A stretch of DNA of 64,000 nt from Actinomadura rupiterrae (GCF_024172125.1 NZ_JAMZEA010000003.1:248001-312000), one strand, 5' to 3'; counted from the stretch's first letter, positions 17,471 through 25,840 are shown. Numbers and translations are program-made. Notes: a model not told the origin generated them from the letters alone.

Positions 17471-18505
17471 ATGTCCGACGACACCACCGTCTCGTCCCCC
17501 CTCGTCACCGAGCCCGCGGCCCCGGACCGCAACCTGGCCCTGGAGCTCGTGCGGGTGACCGAGGCGGCCGCGATGGCCGCCGCGCGCTGGGTCGGCCGGG
17601 GGGACAAGAACGGCGCCGACGGGGCCGCGGTCAACGCCATGCGGCAGCTGATCAACACCGTCTCGATGAGCGGCGTCGTGGTGATCGGCGAGGGCGAGAA
17701 GGACAACGCCCCGATGCTCTACAACGGCGAGGCGGTCGGGGACGGCTCGGGCGCCGAGTGCGACGTGGCCGTGGACCCGGTGGACGGCACCCGGCTCACC
17801 GCGCTCGGCATGAACAACGCCATCGCCGTCCTCGCGGTCGCGCCGCGCGGCTCGATGTACGACCCGTCCGCGGTCTTCTACATGGAGAAGCTGGTCACCG
17901 GCGCCGAGGCGGCGGACGCGGTGGACATCGAGCGCCCGATCGCCGACAACATCCGCGCGGTGGCCCGCGCCAAGGGCTCCTCGGTGGACGACGTGACGGT
18001 CGTCATCCTGGACCGCCCGCGGCACGAGGGCATCGTCAAGGAGATCCGGGAGACCGGCGCGCGGATCAAGTTCATCCTGGACGGCGACGTCGCCGGCGCG
18101 ATCATGGCGGCCCGCGAGGGCACCGGCGTGGACCTGCTGCTCGGCATCGGCGGCACCCCCGAGGGGATCATCGCCGCCTGCGCGATCAAGGCCCTCGGCG
18201 GCGTCATCCAGGGCCGGCTGTGGCCCAAGGACGACCCGGAGCGGCAGAAGGCCCTGGACGCCGGGCACGACCTGAACCGCGTCCTCACCACCGACGACCT
18301 GGTCTCGTCCGACGACGTCTTCTTCGCCGCGACCGGCATCACCGACGGCGAGCTGGTGGACGGCGTCCGCTACAGCAAGGGCCGCGCCATGACGCACTCG
18401 CTCGTCATGCGCTCCCGCAGCGGCACCATCCGGACCATCCACAGCGAGCACCAGCTCAACAAGCTGCGCGCCTACAGCGCCATCAACTTCGACTCCGCGG
18501 TCTGA
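17471..18505 (+). CDS. glpX: class II fructose-1,6-bisphosphatase GlpX
   Basis: The 344-residue enzyme hydrolyses fructose-1,6-bisphosphate to fructose-6-phosphate and is the gluconeogenic FBPase of actinobacteria (Rv1099c in M. tuberculosis). Visible marks are [30 protein letters not shown], the metal motif [12 protein letters not shown] and [16 protein letters not shown]. The ATG at 17471 was chosen because AAGGG lies 10 bases before it and GlpX proteins start near here; the frame is open 30 bases farther. It is followed by a strong hairpin. Confidence 0.96.
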   Translation: MSDDTTVSSPLVTEPAAPDRNLALELVRVTEAAAMAAARWVGRGDKNGADGAAVNAMRQLINTVSMSGVVVIGEGEKDNAPMLYNGEAVGDGSGAECDVAVDPVDGTRLTALGMNNAIAVLAVAPRGSMYDPSAVFYMEKLVTGAEAADAVDIERPIADNIRAVARAKGSSVDDVTVVILDRPRHEGIVKEIRETGARIKFILDGDVAGAIMAAREGTGVDLLLGIGGTPEGIIAACAIKALGGVIQGRLWPKDDPERQKALDAGHDLNRVLTTDDLVSSDDVFFAATGITDGELVDGVRYSKGRAMTHSLVMRSRSGTIRTIHSEHQLNKLRAYSAINFDSAV

Positions 18506-18540
18506 CCCGCGCACGTGCGCAAGCCCTGACCCGCGGACGT

Positions 18541-18574
18541 GCGCGAGCCCGGCGTGCGTACGCCGGGCTCGCGC
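18541..18574. terminator. 14-bp-stem hairpin after glpX
   Basis: GCGCGAGCCCGGCG (18541-18554) pairs perfectly with CGCCGGGCTCGCGC (18561-18574) around a TGCGTA loop. It lies between convergent genes and can end both transcripts. Confidence 0.8.
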
Positions 18575-18594
18575 GCGTCGTGCCGTGGACCGCG

Positions 18595-18864
18595 CTACTT
18601 CACCGTCCCGCAGGCCGCCTGGATCTGCTTCTGGATCTTCAGCGGGAGGTTCTTCACCTTCACCGCCTTGTAGCGCTTGTAGAACGGGGTCTTGACGATC
18701 TTGGCCTGGGCGGCGGGCGTCAGCCCGGCCACGCCCTCGGCGACGGTGTGCTCCCTGACCTTCCCGTAGTCGCACCCGGCCGGCACGGCCGCGCGGGCGG
18801 GCGCCGCGGCACCGCCCAGCGCCAGGGCGAACGCGGCGGCGGTCCCCAGAACACGCATCTTCAT
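18595..18864 (-). CDS. small secreted protein of unknown function
   Basis: The 89-residue product has a clear signal peptide (MKMRVLGTAAAFALALGGAA, cleavage likely after APARA) and a mature part of about 60 residues. The mature part has two Cys, one near each end (AGCDYGKV and QAACGTVK), which could form one disulfide. It is rich in Lys (YKRYKAVKVKNLPLKIQKQI) and so basic. GAGGGAG precedes the ATG at 18864, so the longer frame is rejected. I do not recognise the family. A small exported basic protein could be an antimicrobial or envelope factor, but nothing shows this directly. Confidence 0.65.
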   Translation of the reverse strand: MKMRVLGTAAAFALALGGAAAPARAAVPAGCDYGKVREHTVAEGVAGLTPAAQAKIVKTPFYKRYKAVKVKNLPLKIQKQIQAACGTVK

Positions 18865-19096
18865 CTCAGAACTCCCTCGATCTCGAAGCACGTGGCAACG
18901 CCATCTGGCTACCCAGCGACATAGATCAACTACCCTCGGTCACGAAACCTCGCAGAAGATCTCCCTGCGCCCCCGCGGCAAACCCGCATCGAGCAGGCGG
19001 CACCACCCCAACCGAACGATGCGGGCCGAGCGCACAAGCCCAGGCGATGCCGGATCAGACGGACGCGGGCGGCGGCGTTACGGGGGGCTTCGGCGA

Positions 19097-19663
19097 TCAG
19101 GTCTGGCGGCGGTAGTGGCGGGCGGCGCGGGCGCGGTTGCCGCATCGGGTCGAGCACCACTCCTGCTGGGGGTGGCGCTTGATGAAGTACAGGACGCAGC
19201 GCGGCGCGGGGCAGACCTGCACCAGCGCGGGAAGCGGGCCGGCGAAGAAGTCGACGGCGGCGTTGGCCAGGGCGGCGGCCAGGCGGGCGGCGTCGCCGTC
19301 CACGGTGGGACGGGCGTCCTCCTGCCAGGTGTCGTGCCATTCCAGGGTCCTGACCAGGGGCGCGGCGGCGGCGTTCACGCGCGCGAGGGCCTCGGGGAAC
19401 GGCGGCAGGTTCGGGGCGTCCGCCGAACTGAGCGGCGACGGCGCGACGGCGCGGGCGAACAGGGCGCGGACGGCCTGGCGCAGCTCGGCGATCTCGGCGC
19501 GGACGGGCTCGTCCGCCGTGAACCGGGAGGCGTCCAGGTACGGGGACAGGTCCTGGTCGCGGACCCAGGCGGTGAGGCCCTCGGGGGTGGCGAAGGCGTC
19601 GGTCAGCCCGGCGCGGGTCGCGCGGATCGTACTCGCCAGACGCAGGGCCAGAGGGTCGTCCAT
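19097..19663 (-). CDS. CGNR zinc-finger regulator (ABATE domain)
   Basis: The 188-residue protein ends with the CGNR zinc finger (about 148-185): CPAPRCVLYFIKRHPQQEWC then STRCGNRARAARHY. It has Cys pairs and the CGNR signature expected to touch DNA. The N-terminal 140 residues form the ABATE domain, thought to sense a ligand. The gene is divergent from an AhpD-like gene, and a palindrome (19697-19711) lies in the 84-bp gap, so it likely controls that gene and itself. Length fits the family. Confidence 0.88.
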   Translation of the reverse strand: MDDPLALRLASTIRATRAGLTDAFATPEGLTAWVRDQDLSPYLDASRFTADEPVRAEIAELRQAVRALFARAVAPSPLSSADAPNLPPFPEALARVNAAAAPLVRTLEWHDTWQEDARPTVDGDAARLAAALANAAVDFFAGPLPALVQVCPAPRCVLYFIKRHPQQEWCSTRCGNRARAARHYRRQT

Positions 19664-19696
19664 GTCTCAACTCTAACGGGTTCCCGACCGTTGCGG

Positions 19697-19711
19697 CGTT
19701 ATGTTATAACG
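19697..19711. promoter_or_regulatory. CGTTAT-GTT-ATAACG palindrome, candidate CGNR operator
   Basis: A perfect 6-bp-arm inverted repeat with low GC lies between the divergent CGNR and AhpD-like genes, 37 bp before the latter's start. Confidence 0.5.
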
Positions 19712-19747
19712 GCTTTCATCGATGGAGCCCGTGAGAAAGTTGGCGTG

Positions 19748-20242
19748 ATGATCAAGCCGGTGCAGAACGACCCGCGCCTGGACGACCTGGCGAAGCGGCT
19801 CCCCCGCGTGCCGAACATGCTCCGCGTCATGGCGAACTCCCCCGCCGTGCTGGACGGCTACCTCGGGCTGGCCCGGTCCCTGAAGAAGGGAAGGCTGCCC
19901 GCCGCCACCAGCGAGCGGATCGCGCTGACCATCGGCGCGGCGAACGGCTGCGACTACTGCGTCGCCGCGCACACCTACAGCGGCAGCACGGCCGCGGGGC
20001 TGAGCGAGGACGAGATCGAGGCCGCCAAGGCGGGCACCTCGGCGGACCCGCGGGAGGCGGCGGCCGTGGCCTTCGCGCGGGCCCTGACCGAGTCGCGCGG
20101 CAACGCCGACCCGTCCGCCGCGCGCGAGGCCGGCTGGAGCGACGAGCAGATCCTGGAGATCATCGCGCTGGTCGCGCTCCAGACCCTGACGAACTACACC
20201 AACAAGGTCGCCGAGACCGAGAACGATTGGCCCCCGGCGTGA
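19748..20242 (+). CDS. AhpD-like carboxymuconolactone decarboxylase family protein
   Basis: The 164-residue helical protein has the AhpD redox motif GCDYCVAAHT (C68, C71, H75). AhpD-type proteins use this pair as a peroxidase or peroxide-linked disulfide reductase. I chose the ATG at 19748; a much longer frame upstream overlaps the CGNR gene and is spurious. Its stop overlaps the start of the next gene (GTGA). Together with the divergent CGNR regulator this looks like an inducible oxidative-stress or detoxification pair; the trigger is unknown. Confidence 0.88.
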   Translation: MIKPVQNDPRLDDLAKRLPRVPNMLRVMANSPAVLDGYLGLARSLKKGRLPAATSERIALTIGAANGCDYCVAAHTYSGSTAAGLSEDEIEAAKAGTSADPREAAAVAFARALTESRGNADPSAAREAGWSDEQILEIIALVALQTLTNYTNKVAETENDWPPA

Positions 20243-20676
20243 ACACGGTGGTGCGGGCGTCGGGGCTGACGGTGCTGTTCCTGGCGCCGCTGGCGGTGGC
20301 GCAGGCGCTGTCGGCGGAGCCGCTGCTGGCGCCGCCGCTCGCCGCGTCCGCCGCGCTGGTCGCCGCCACTCCGGCGGTTCCGGCGGCGCGTCCGGCGACG
20401 GTGCTGCTCGGGCACCTGATGTCGGTCGCGGCGGGGCTTCTGGTGGCGCTGACCCCGGCGTCCGCACCGGTCGCGGCGACGATCGCGGCGGGCCTTGCGG
20501 TGGCCGCGATGACGGCGACCGGACGCTTCCACGCGCCCGCCGTGGCGTCCGCCGCGCTGGCGGGGGCGAGCGGCTCCCTGCCCAACGCGACCGCGCTGCT
20601 GGCAGGAGCGGCCGCGATCACGGTCCTGGCGTCCGTCCCGCTGCTGCTCCCGAAGCCGAACGTCCAGGAGACCTGA
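20239..20676 (+). CDS. small HPP-like membrane protein
   Basis: The 145-residue protein has four to five hydrophobic helices and the segment TGRFHAPAVASAALAG, which recalls the HPP family motif (HPPA before a small-residue helix) in shortened form. Its GTG overlaps the stop of the AhpD-like gene by 4 bp, so it is translationally coupled. A role in transport or membrane protection linked to that enzyme is inference. A strong hairpin follows the stop. Confidence 0.6.
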   Translation: MNTVVRASGLTVLFLAPLAVAQALSAEPLLAPPLAASAALVAATPAVPAARPATVLLGHLMSVAAGLLVALTPASAPVAATIAAGLAVAAMTATGRFHAPAVASAALAGASGSLPNATALLAGAAAITVLASVPLLLPKPNVQET

Positions 20677-20684
20677 GCGGACGA

Positions 20685-20721
20685 GCCTGTTTCCGGACCC
20701 CGGGGGCGTCCGGAAACAGGC
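20685..20721. terminator. 14-bp-stem hairpin
   Basis: GCCTGTTTCCGGAC (20685-20698) pairs perfectly with GTCCGGAAACAGGC (20708-20721). It lies between the convergent HPP-like and uppP genes. Confidence 0.85.
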
Positions 20722-20751
20722 CGCCGGGACGGGCCGCCTTCTCGGGGATGA

Positions 20752-21717
20752 TCAGGTGGCGGCGAGGTAGGCGGCGCTGAGGAGGCCGGCTGCGCCGCAG
20801 TAGATCGCGAACGGGGTCAGCGTCCGAGTCTCGAAGTACTTCACCAGGAACCGGACGGCCAGGTAGGCGGCGACGGCGGCGGCGACGCTGCCCGCGAGGA
20901 TCTGGCCGTGGATGCCCTTGCCCTCCGCGCCGGTCAGCTCGGGCAGCTTCAGCACGCCCGCCGCGAGGATCACAGGCGTGGCCAGCAGGAACGAGAACCG
21001 CGCGGCGTCCTCATGGGTGAGGCCGCGGGTCAGGCCCGCGACCATCGTCGCGCCCGAGCGGCTGATGCCGGGGAGCAGCGCGAGGATCTCGGCGGCGCCG
21101 ATCAGGAGCGCCTCCCACCAGCCCAGCCGGGCCAGCCGCCGGTCGGACGCGACGTCCGCGTCCTCGACGATCGGCAGGTCGGCGCGGGTGGCGCGGGACG
21201 ACGCGTCCCACGCCGGTGCCCCCTGCCGGGCCGGGACGGGCGCCGCCGGTGCGGGCGGCGCGGCCTTGCGGCGCAGGCGTTCGCCGACGAACAGGAGCAG
21301 GCCGTTCGCGGCCAGGAACAGCGCCGCCGGGATCGGCTTCCCGAGGACGGTCCGGAACACGTGGTCCAGCGCGAGCCCGGCCGCGCCGACCGGGACGGTC
21401 GCGACGATCAGCAGCCACGCGAGCCGCTGGTCGGACGTCGCGATCCGGCGGTCGCGCAGCGAGGTGAGCAGGCCGACCGTGATCCGGATCCAGTCCCGCC
21501 AGAAGAAGACCACCAGCGCCAGCGCCGTGGCCACATGCAGGCCGACCAGGAACGCCAGGTAGGGCGACTGCGAGGCGGACACGTCCAGGTCCCTCGCCCA
21601 GCGCCCGCCGACCAGCGCGGGGATCAGCACGCTGTGCCCCAGGCTCGACACCGGGAACAGCTCGGTCACCCCTTGGAACAGCCCGACCACGATGGCCTCG
21701 GGATACGTCAGCGACAT
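20752..21717 (-). CDS. uppP: undecaprenyl-diphosphatase
   Basis: The 321-residue membrane protein shows both BacA/UppP signature regions: GVTELFPVSSLGH (about 16-28) and PGISRSGATM (about 220-229). It has about eight helices. It removes a phosphate from undecaprenyl diphosphate so the lipid carrier can be reused in cell-wall synthesis; loss often raises bacitracin sensitivity. A loop of about 45 residues between the two halves is Ala/Pro-rich and longer than usual. The ATG at 21717 was chosen because family members start just before the first motif; the frame stays open for 660 more bases antisense to another gene. Confidence 0.95.
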   Translation of the reverse strand: MSLTYPEAIVVGLFQGVTELFPVSSLGHSVLIPALVGGRWARDLDVSASQSPYLAFLVGLHVATALALVVFFWRDWIRITVGLLTSLRDRRIATSDQRLAWLLIVATVPVGAAGLALDHVFRTVLGKPIPAALFLAANGLLLFVGERLRRKAAPPAPAAPVPARQGAPAWDASSRATRADLPIVEDADVASDRRLARLGWWEALLIGAAEILALLPGISRSGATMVAGLTRGLTHEDAARFSFLLATPVILAAGVLKLPELTGAEGKGIHGQILAGSVAAAVAAYLAVRFLVKYFETRTLTPFAIYCGAAGLLSAAYLAAT

Positions 21718-21834
21718 GCCCGAAGCCAAGCACCGCGATCCACGCCTTTCCAGCGGAACAGGCGAACACCGGATGAACTCGGGCTCCGGCCGCGTCAGCC
21801 CGGCGCGCGGCGCGGAACGTGCCAGGATCGGCGG

Positions 21835-22386
21835 ATGGAGGCCGAGGACGAGCGGCGCGCGGAGGCCGAGCAGGCGCGGCGTGTGGAGGCCGGGGACGAG
21901 CGGCGCGTGGAGGTGGCGGCCGAGCGGCTCAAGGAGCGGATCTACGCCACGATCACCATGGTCGCGGTCACGATCGGGCTCGCCCTCGGCGGGCATGTCG
22001 GACCGGCCGGCGCGGCGCTGTCGGTGCTCGGCACGGCGGCAGGCCTCTGGATGGCCACGCTGGTCGCCGACGGCCAGGCGTACAGGACCGTCCACCGCGA
22101 GCTTCCGATGTGGCCGGGAGTGCGGCGCTCGCTGTACGTCACCAGCCCGCTGCTGCTGTCGGCGGTGAGCCCGCTGCTCCTGATCGGCGCCGCCGCGCTG
22201 GACCTGATGCCGCTGCGGACGGCCCTGCTGACCGCCACCGGCCTGGACGTCCTGTCGCTGTTCCTCTGGGGCTACGTGGGCGGCCGCCGGATGGGCGACC
22301 GCCCGATCGTGGCGCTGGTCGCGGGCGTCCTCGACTGCGCCGTCGGCGCGATCGTCGTCGCCGTCAAAGTCCTGGCCGGCCACTGA
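21835..22386 (+). CDS. four-helix membrane protein of unknown function
   Basis: The 183-residue product starts with about 40 charged residues rich in Glu and Arg (EAEDERRAEAEQARRVEAGD), which look like a short cytoplasmic coiled-coil. Four hydrophobic helices follow (about 42-183). I do not recognise the family. AGGA lies 9 bases before the ATG; the longer upstream frame overlaps uppP and is rejected. It is divergent from uppP with 117 bp between. Confidence 0.7.
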   Translation: MEAEDERRAEAEQARRVEAGDERRVEVAAERLKERIYATITMVAVTIGLALGGHVGPAGAALSVLGTAAGLWMATLVADGQAYRTVHRELPMWPGVRRSLYVTSPLLLSAVSPLLLIGAAALDLMPLRTALLTATGLDVLSLFLWGYVGGRRMGDRPIVALVAGVLDCAVGAIVVAVKVLAGH

Positions 22387-22449
22387 CCCGCCCCGCCCCG
22401 GTAAAGCGGGTTCGGCTGCGGCAGGGCCGGGCGGATTCAGCGGCCGAGG

Positions 22450-22860
22450 TCAGGACAGTTCGGCGTTGGCGCGGTCGGTGATGGTGGTCAGGACGCGCGC
22501 GGCCACGGCGAGATCCTCCGGCGCGATGCCGCTGTAGAGGCGGTCGATGATCTGCGCCGTCTCGGCGGCGAGCTTCGCCTGGACGTCTCGTCCCGCGTCG
22601 GTGAGGGCGGAGACGGACGGGTCGGCGAGGCCCTGCGCGGGCAGCGAGTCGGCCACGGCGGACGCCTCCGCGCGGTCGATCTTGAGGCCGCCGGCCAGCT
22701 GGTCGATCACCTGCTCGCGGTCCTTGCCGGAGGCGAGGGCGTTCAGGGCGAGCGACTGGCGGAAGGTCAGGCCGAGCGCCGGGAGCCGGGACTCCAGGAC
22801 GGCGCGGGTGGCCTGGTGGGCGCGGCCGATGATCTGGCCGTTCAGGGTGGGGACGGGCAT
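22450..22860 (-). CDS. MarR-like winged-helix regulator
   Basis: The 136-residue protein has the size and helix plan of MarR proteins: an N-terminal dimer helix (TLNGQIIGRAHQATRAVLES), a degenerate winged helix in the middle, and C-terminal helices (AQIIDRLYSGIAPEDLAVAA). The recognition helix is less typical than in the other MarR protein here. GAGGAG precedes the ATG. It is divergent from a TetR gene across a 93-bp region with a palindrome, and the two may cross-regulate. Confidence 0.7.
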   Translation of the reverse strand: MPVPTLNGQIIGRAHQATRAVLESRLPALGLTFRQSLALNALASGKDREQVIDQLAGGLKIDRAEASAVADSLPAQGLADPSVSALTDAGRDVQAKLAAETAQIIDRLYSGIAPEDLAVAARVLTTITDRANAELS

Positions 22861-22897
22861 CGCGTTCTCCTCACGGGCGAAATCGTTAACGAGAACC

Positions 22898-22919
22898 TAA
22901 TGGAACTCAGTGTCATTTA
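22898..22919. promoter_or_regulatory. TGnnACTnAGTnnCA palindrome, candidate TetR operator
   Basis: TGGAACTCAGTGTCA (22901-22915) is a gapped palindrome centred on ACTCAGT and flanked by TAA and TTTA. It overlaps the space between the divergent MarR-like and TetR genes, upstream of a TACGGT -10 box at 22941-22946. Sites built on ACTnAGT are typical of actinobacterial TetR proteins, so the adjacent TetR is the likely binder. Confidence 0.5.
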
Positions 22920-22953
22920 GCAACGGTTCACGGAATCCGGTACGGTGAGCGGC

Positions 22954-23604
22954 ATGAGCCCACCGAAGGCGCGCGAGGACGGCATGCGCGAGCTGCCGCT
23001 GCGCGAGCGGAAGAAGCTGCGGACGCGCCGGGCCCTCGCCGAGGCGGCGCTGCGGATGTTCACCGAGCGCGGCTTCGACGCGGTCACGCTCGAAGAGCTC
23101 GTGGACGCCGTCGAGGTCTCCAAGAGCACCTTCTTCCGGACGTTCCCCGCCAAGGAGGCGGCGGCGATCGAGGCCGAGGCCGAGATCTGGACCGCCTACC
23201 TCGAAGCCCTCACCGCGCCGGAACGCCTCCCCGAGGGGCCGGCGCTCGACGCGCTCCGGACGGTGCTGGGCGAGGTCGTCGGGGAACTCGGCCGGGAGTG
23301 GGGCGAGCGGTACGCGGCGACGCGGCGGCTCGTCCTGACCGCGCCGTCCCTGCTCGCGTACGCGGGAAGCCACCGGCACGGCGTCGAGCGGGAGCTGACC
23401 GCCCTGCTCGCCGCGCGGCTCGGCCTGCCGGAGGACGACCTCCGCCCGCAGACCCTCGCGCAGCTCACCACGACCGCGTGGAGCGTCGCCGCCCGCGGCT
23501 GGGTCTTTTCGGACGCCCCTTTCGACGCCCTGCTGGACCGGGTGGGACGGGCCTTCGCCGCGATCCCCGGAAGCCTGGAGCTGACCGTCCGCCACCCGGG
23601 ATGA
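22954..23604 (+). CDS. TetR family transcriptional regulator
   Basis: The 216-residue protein has a TetR helix-turn-helix at about 20-68 (RRALAEAALRMFTERGFDAV, LEELVDAVEVSKSTFFRTFP) and a variable helical ligand domain. I chose the ATG at 22954 because the TACGGT box ends 7 nt before it, with a TTAGCA 18 nt upstream, giving a leaderless transcript; a GTG three codons earlier lies inside that box. No transporter follows, so autoregulation and control of a distant gene are both possible. Confidence 0.88.
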   Translation: MSPPKAREDGMRELPLRERKKLRTRRALAEAALRMFTERGFDAVTLEELVDAVEVSKSTFFRTFPAKEAAAIEAEAEIWTAYLEALTAPERLPEGPALDALRTVLGEVVGELGREWGERYAATRRLVLTAPSLLAYAGSHRHGVERELTALLAARLGLPEDDLRPQTLAQLTTTAWSVAARGWVFSDAPFDALLDRVGRAFAAIPGSLELTVRHPG

Positions 23605-23670
23605 TCGAAGTGTCGCCGCGGAGCGGCAGAATCGCGGGGCGATCTTGATTCCGGACCCGGAGGCCCGCCC

Positions 23671-25026
23671 ATGCCCGCGCTCGACGACTTCGCCACCTGG
23701 GAACCCCTGCTGAGGCTCATGTGGGAGGCGCTGGACACCCCGAACGGTGATGGCAAGGCATCCGGCTCGATCTCGAAGGGCGGCTGGAGCGTCCCGGTGA
23801 AGCGGCCTCCGATGGTCCCCGGCCGGGCCATGCAGGTCGAGGACATGCGCGCGGAGCACGACGCCGTCGAGCGCGTGATGGGGGCGCTCGGCGAGCCGGG
23901 CGTGATCTCGTTCGTCGCCGAGTTCGAGGCGTCCGGACGGACCGTCCTGCGCCTGATCAACCCGACGGAGGCCGCGCAGCCGGGCCTCTCGAACGCCGCG
24001 CCGGACGAGTTGGTCCTGGTAGCAGGGTCGCGTCCGGAGCCCTGGCGCCGCCTGCCCGAGCCGAACCCGGACGCCGTGCCCGCCCCCACGGCCGACGCCG
24101 CACTTGTTGAGCGGACGCTCCGCGAGCGGCTCCCCGACGCGATCGCCGCCACGGACGAGGAGATCGCCGCCGCCGAGGCCCGTCTCGGCATGCCGCTGCC
24201 CGACGAGCTCAAGGCGGTGTACCGCGTCACGCGCGCCCGGTGGAGCGACTTCAACGGCGACTACGAGGCGATGACGCGCCACGCCGACGCCGTCCGCGCG
24301 GAGCTCTACTCCCTGGACTCGCTGCGCATCGCGGACGCGGCGTCCCGGGACGCGCCGTGGCAGTTCGCCGCGACGGAGGCGGCGGTCACGCGTCCGGACT
24401 CCGCCGTCCAGGGGCTGCCCGGTTCGCCGGGATGGCTCGCGTTCGGGGAGAACGGCGGCGGCGACGTCTACGCGATCGACCTCACACCCGGGCCGGCCGG
24501 GCGCCTGGGCCAGATCATCTTCCTCAGCCACGAGGAGAACATCGGCGCGGCCCTGGTCGCCGACTCGCTCACGGACATGATCGTCCACGACGCGGAGCCC
24601 GTCTGGGCGCAGCCCGCGGACGGCACGCCCGAGATCGCCTACGTCAACGTCCGGAGCATCCCGGACGTCGCGTCCGCGGCGCATCCCGACCTGGAGGTGC
24701 TGAGCCTCGGCGTCTGGGAGGCCGAGCCGACGAGCCTCGCCCCGGTCTTCGGCTGTCCGAAACTCCGGACGCTGTCCGCCTACCCCGGCACGCTCGCCGA
24801 CCCATTGGAGATCAACCGGCTCGCGAACCTGGAGTACCTCTCGCTGCCGGTCGCGTACTGGCGCGTCCTGCTGGACGCGGACGCCGTGCCGCGGAGCCTG
24901 CTCGCCGCGGGCTTCGAGGGCTACGCGGACGACCCGCTGGACCGGGTGGCCGTCGCCAACGAGCTGCTCGCGCTGTTCGCGGCGGGCCCGCAGATCACTG
25001 AGACCGTCGTCGAGGGCGTCCTCTAG
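23671..25026 (+). CDS. SMI1/KNR4 (SUKH)-domain protein with C-terminal repeats
   Basis: The 451-residue protein has a novel N-terminal part (about 1-145), then a SMI1/KNR4-type domain (about 150-300) with ATDEEIAAAEARLGMPLPDE, WLAFGENGGGDVYAIDL and a helical end. The C-terminal part (about 325-430) has HPDLEVLSLGVWEAEPTSLA and LANLEYLSLP, which recall leucine-rich repeats. SUKH proteins often act as immunity proteins against polymorphic toxins or as scaffolds. GGAGG lies 9 bases before the ATG. No toxin is adjacent. The 3' end overlaps the convergent DUF1707 gene by 32 bp. Confidence 0.75.
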   Translation: MPALDDFATWEPLLRLMWEALDTPNGDGKASGSISKGGWSVPVKRPPMVPGRAMQVEDMRAEHDAVERVMGALGEPGVISFVAEFEASGRTVLRLINPTEAAQPGLSNAAPDELVLVAGSRPEPWRRLPEPNPDAVPAPTADAALVERTLRERLPDAIAATDEEIAAAEARLGMPLPDELKAVYRVTRARWSDFNGDYEAMTRHADAVRAELYSLDSLRIADAASRDAPWQFAATEAAVTRPDSAVQGLPGSPGWLAFGENGGGDVYAIDLTPGPAGRLGQIIFLSHEENIGAALVADSLTDMIVHDAEPVWAQPADGTPEIAYVNVRSIPDVASAAHPDLEVLSLGVWEAEPTSLAPVFGCPKLRTLSAYPGTLADPLEINRLANLEYLSLPVAYWRVLLDADAVPRSLLAAGFEGYADDPLDRVAVANELLALFAAGPQITETVVEGVL

Positions 25027-25609
25027 CGCCGAGCCGCGCCCGGGCGCGCTCGCGCAGGGTGCGCTTCGGCGCGTGCGCGGACACCGAGCCGAAGATCAAC
25101 GTGCCCGCGATCTCCACGGTCGGGCCGTCCGCCTCGGGACGGGTGCGCAGGTCGCGGGTGGTCAGCGCGCTGCGGCCGGTGACCGTGACGTGCACCCCGT
25201 CCGGGACGAGCAGCCGGACGCGCCCGGCGACCAGCAGCGAGTCCAGGACGATGTGCCGGCGCTGCAGGACGGCCTCGCGCAGGTCCAGCTCGACCGTGCC
25301 GAACAGCGCGACCAGCGGCAGCTTCACCGGGACGACCCAGCGGCCCTCCCGGCGGGTCCGGCCGAACAGCACCGACACCGGGCGGTCGTCCACCAGGATC
25401 GGCTGCGACTCCTCGGGGCTCAGGTCGGCGGTGAGGCCGGTCAGCTCGCCCAGCGTCCGGGCGGTGTAGGCGTGCGAGGTGCGCTCGGCGTGCTCCGCCA
25501 TGGTGATCCGGCCGTCGGCGAGCGCCTCGCCGAGCACCGCGACCACGCGCTCCCGGTCGGCGTCGGACGCGCGCAGGTCACGCACGCGCGGCGGGCGGCT
25601 CCTGTCCAC
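24995..25609 (-). CDS. DUF1707 protein with LiaF-like C-terminus
   Basis: The 204-residue protein begins with the DUF1707 domain (about 5-62, RASDADRERVVAVLGEALAD, then GRITMAEHAERTSHAYTART). It continues with a beta-rich domain like the cell wall-active antibiotic response domain of LiaF (VALFGTVELDLREAVLQ, LLVPDGVHVTVTG). No membrane helix is seen, unlike many relatives. Such proteins are tied to envelope stress sensing. A GTG at 25609 is the best start. The last 10 codons overlap the convergent SUKH gene. Confidence 0.83.
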   Translation of the reverse strand: MDRSRPPRVRDLRASDADRERVVAVLGEALADGRITMAEHAERTSHAYTARTLGELTGLTADLSPEESQPILVDDRPVSVLFGRTRREGRWVVPVKLPLVALFGTVELDLREAVLQRRHIVLDSLLVAGRVRLLVPDGVHVTVTGRSALTTRDLRTRPEADGPTVEIAGTLIFGSVSAHAPKRTLRERARARLGARGRPRRRSQ

Positions 25610-25657
25610 GCCGCCAGCGTAGCCGCCCACCCCCGCCACGCCGAAGCCCTGCAGCCT

Positions 25658-25840
25658 CCCGCCCCGAACCCCCGCCTCCCGCCCCGAACCCCCGCCTTCG
25701 GGCCGAAGCCCCGCCTTCGGGCTGAAGCCCCGGGCGGTCCGTCCGGAGCCGTGGCCGCCGGGCCGGAGTTCTGCCGTGGCCGCCGAGCTGGAGTTCCGGC
25801 CGTGGTCGCCGGGCCGGAGTTCCGGCCGGTCGTGGCCGAA
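25658..25840. repeat. three families of short tandem repeats
   Basis: CCCGCCCCGAACCCCCGCCT occurs twice from 25658, then CGCCTTCGGGCYGAAGCCC twice, then three copies of a 26-bp unit CCGTGGYCGCCGRGCYGGAG with TTCYG between about 25749 and 25826 and a partial fourth. All lie upstream of the rightward MFS gene. Confidence 0.75.

Noticed and set aside
19019-19747. Upstream extension of the AhpD-like frame
   Set aside because: It overlaps the CGNR gene on the other strand and adds no family sequence; the AhpD domain is complete from the ATG at 19748.
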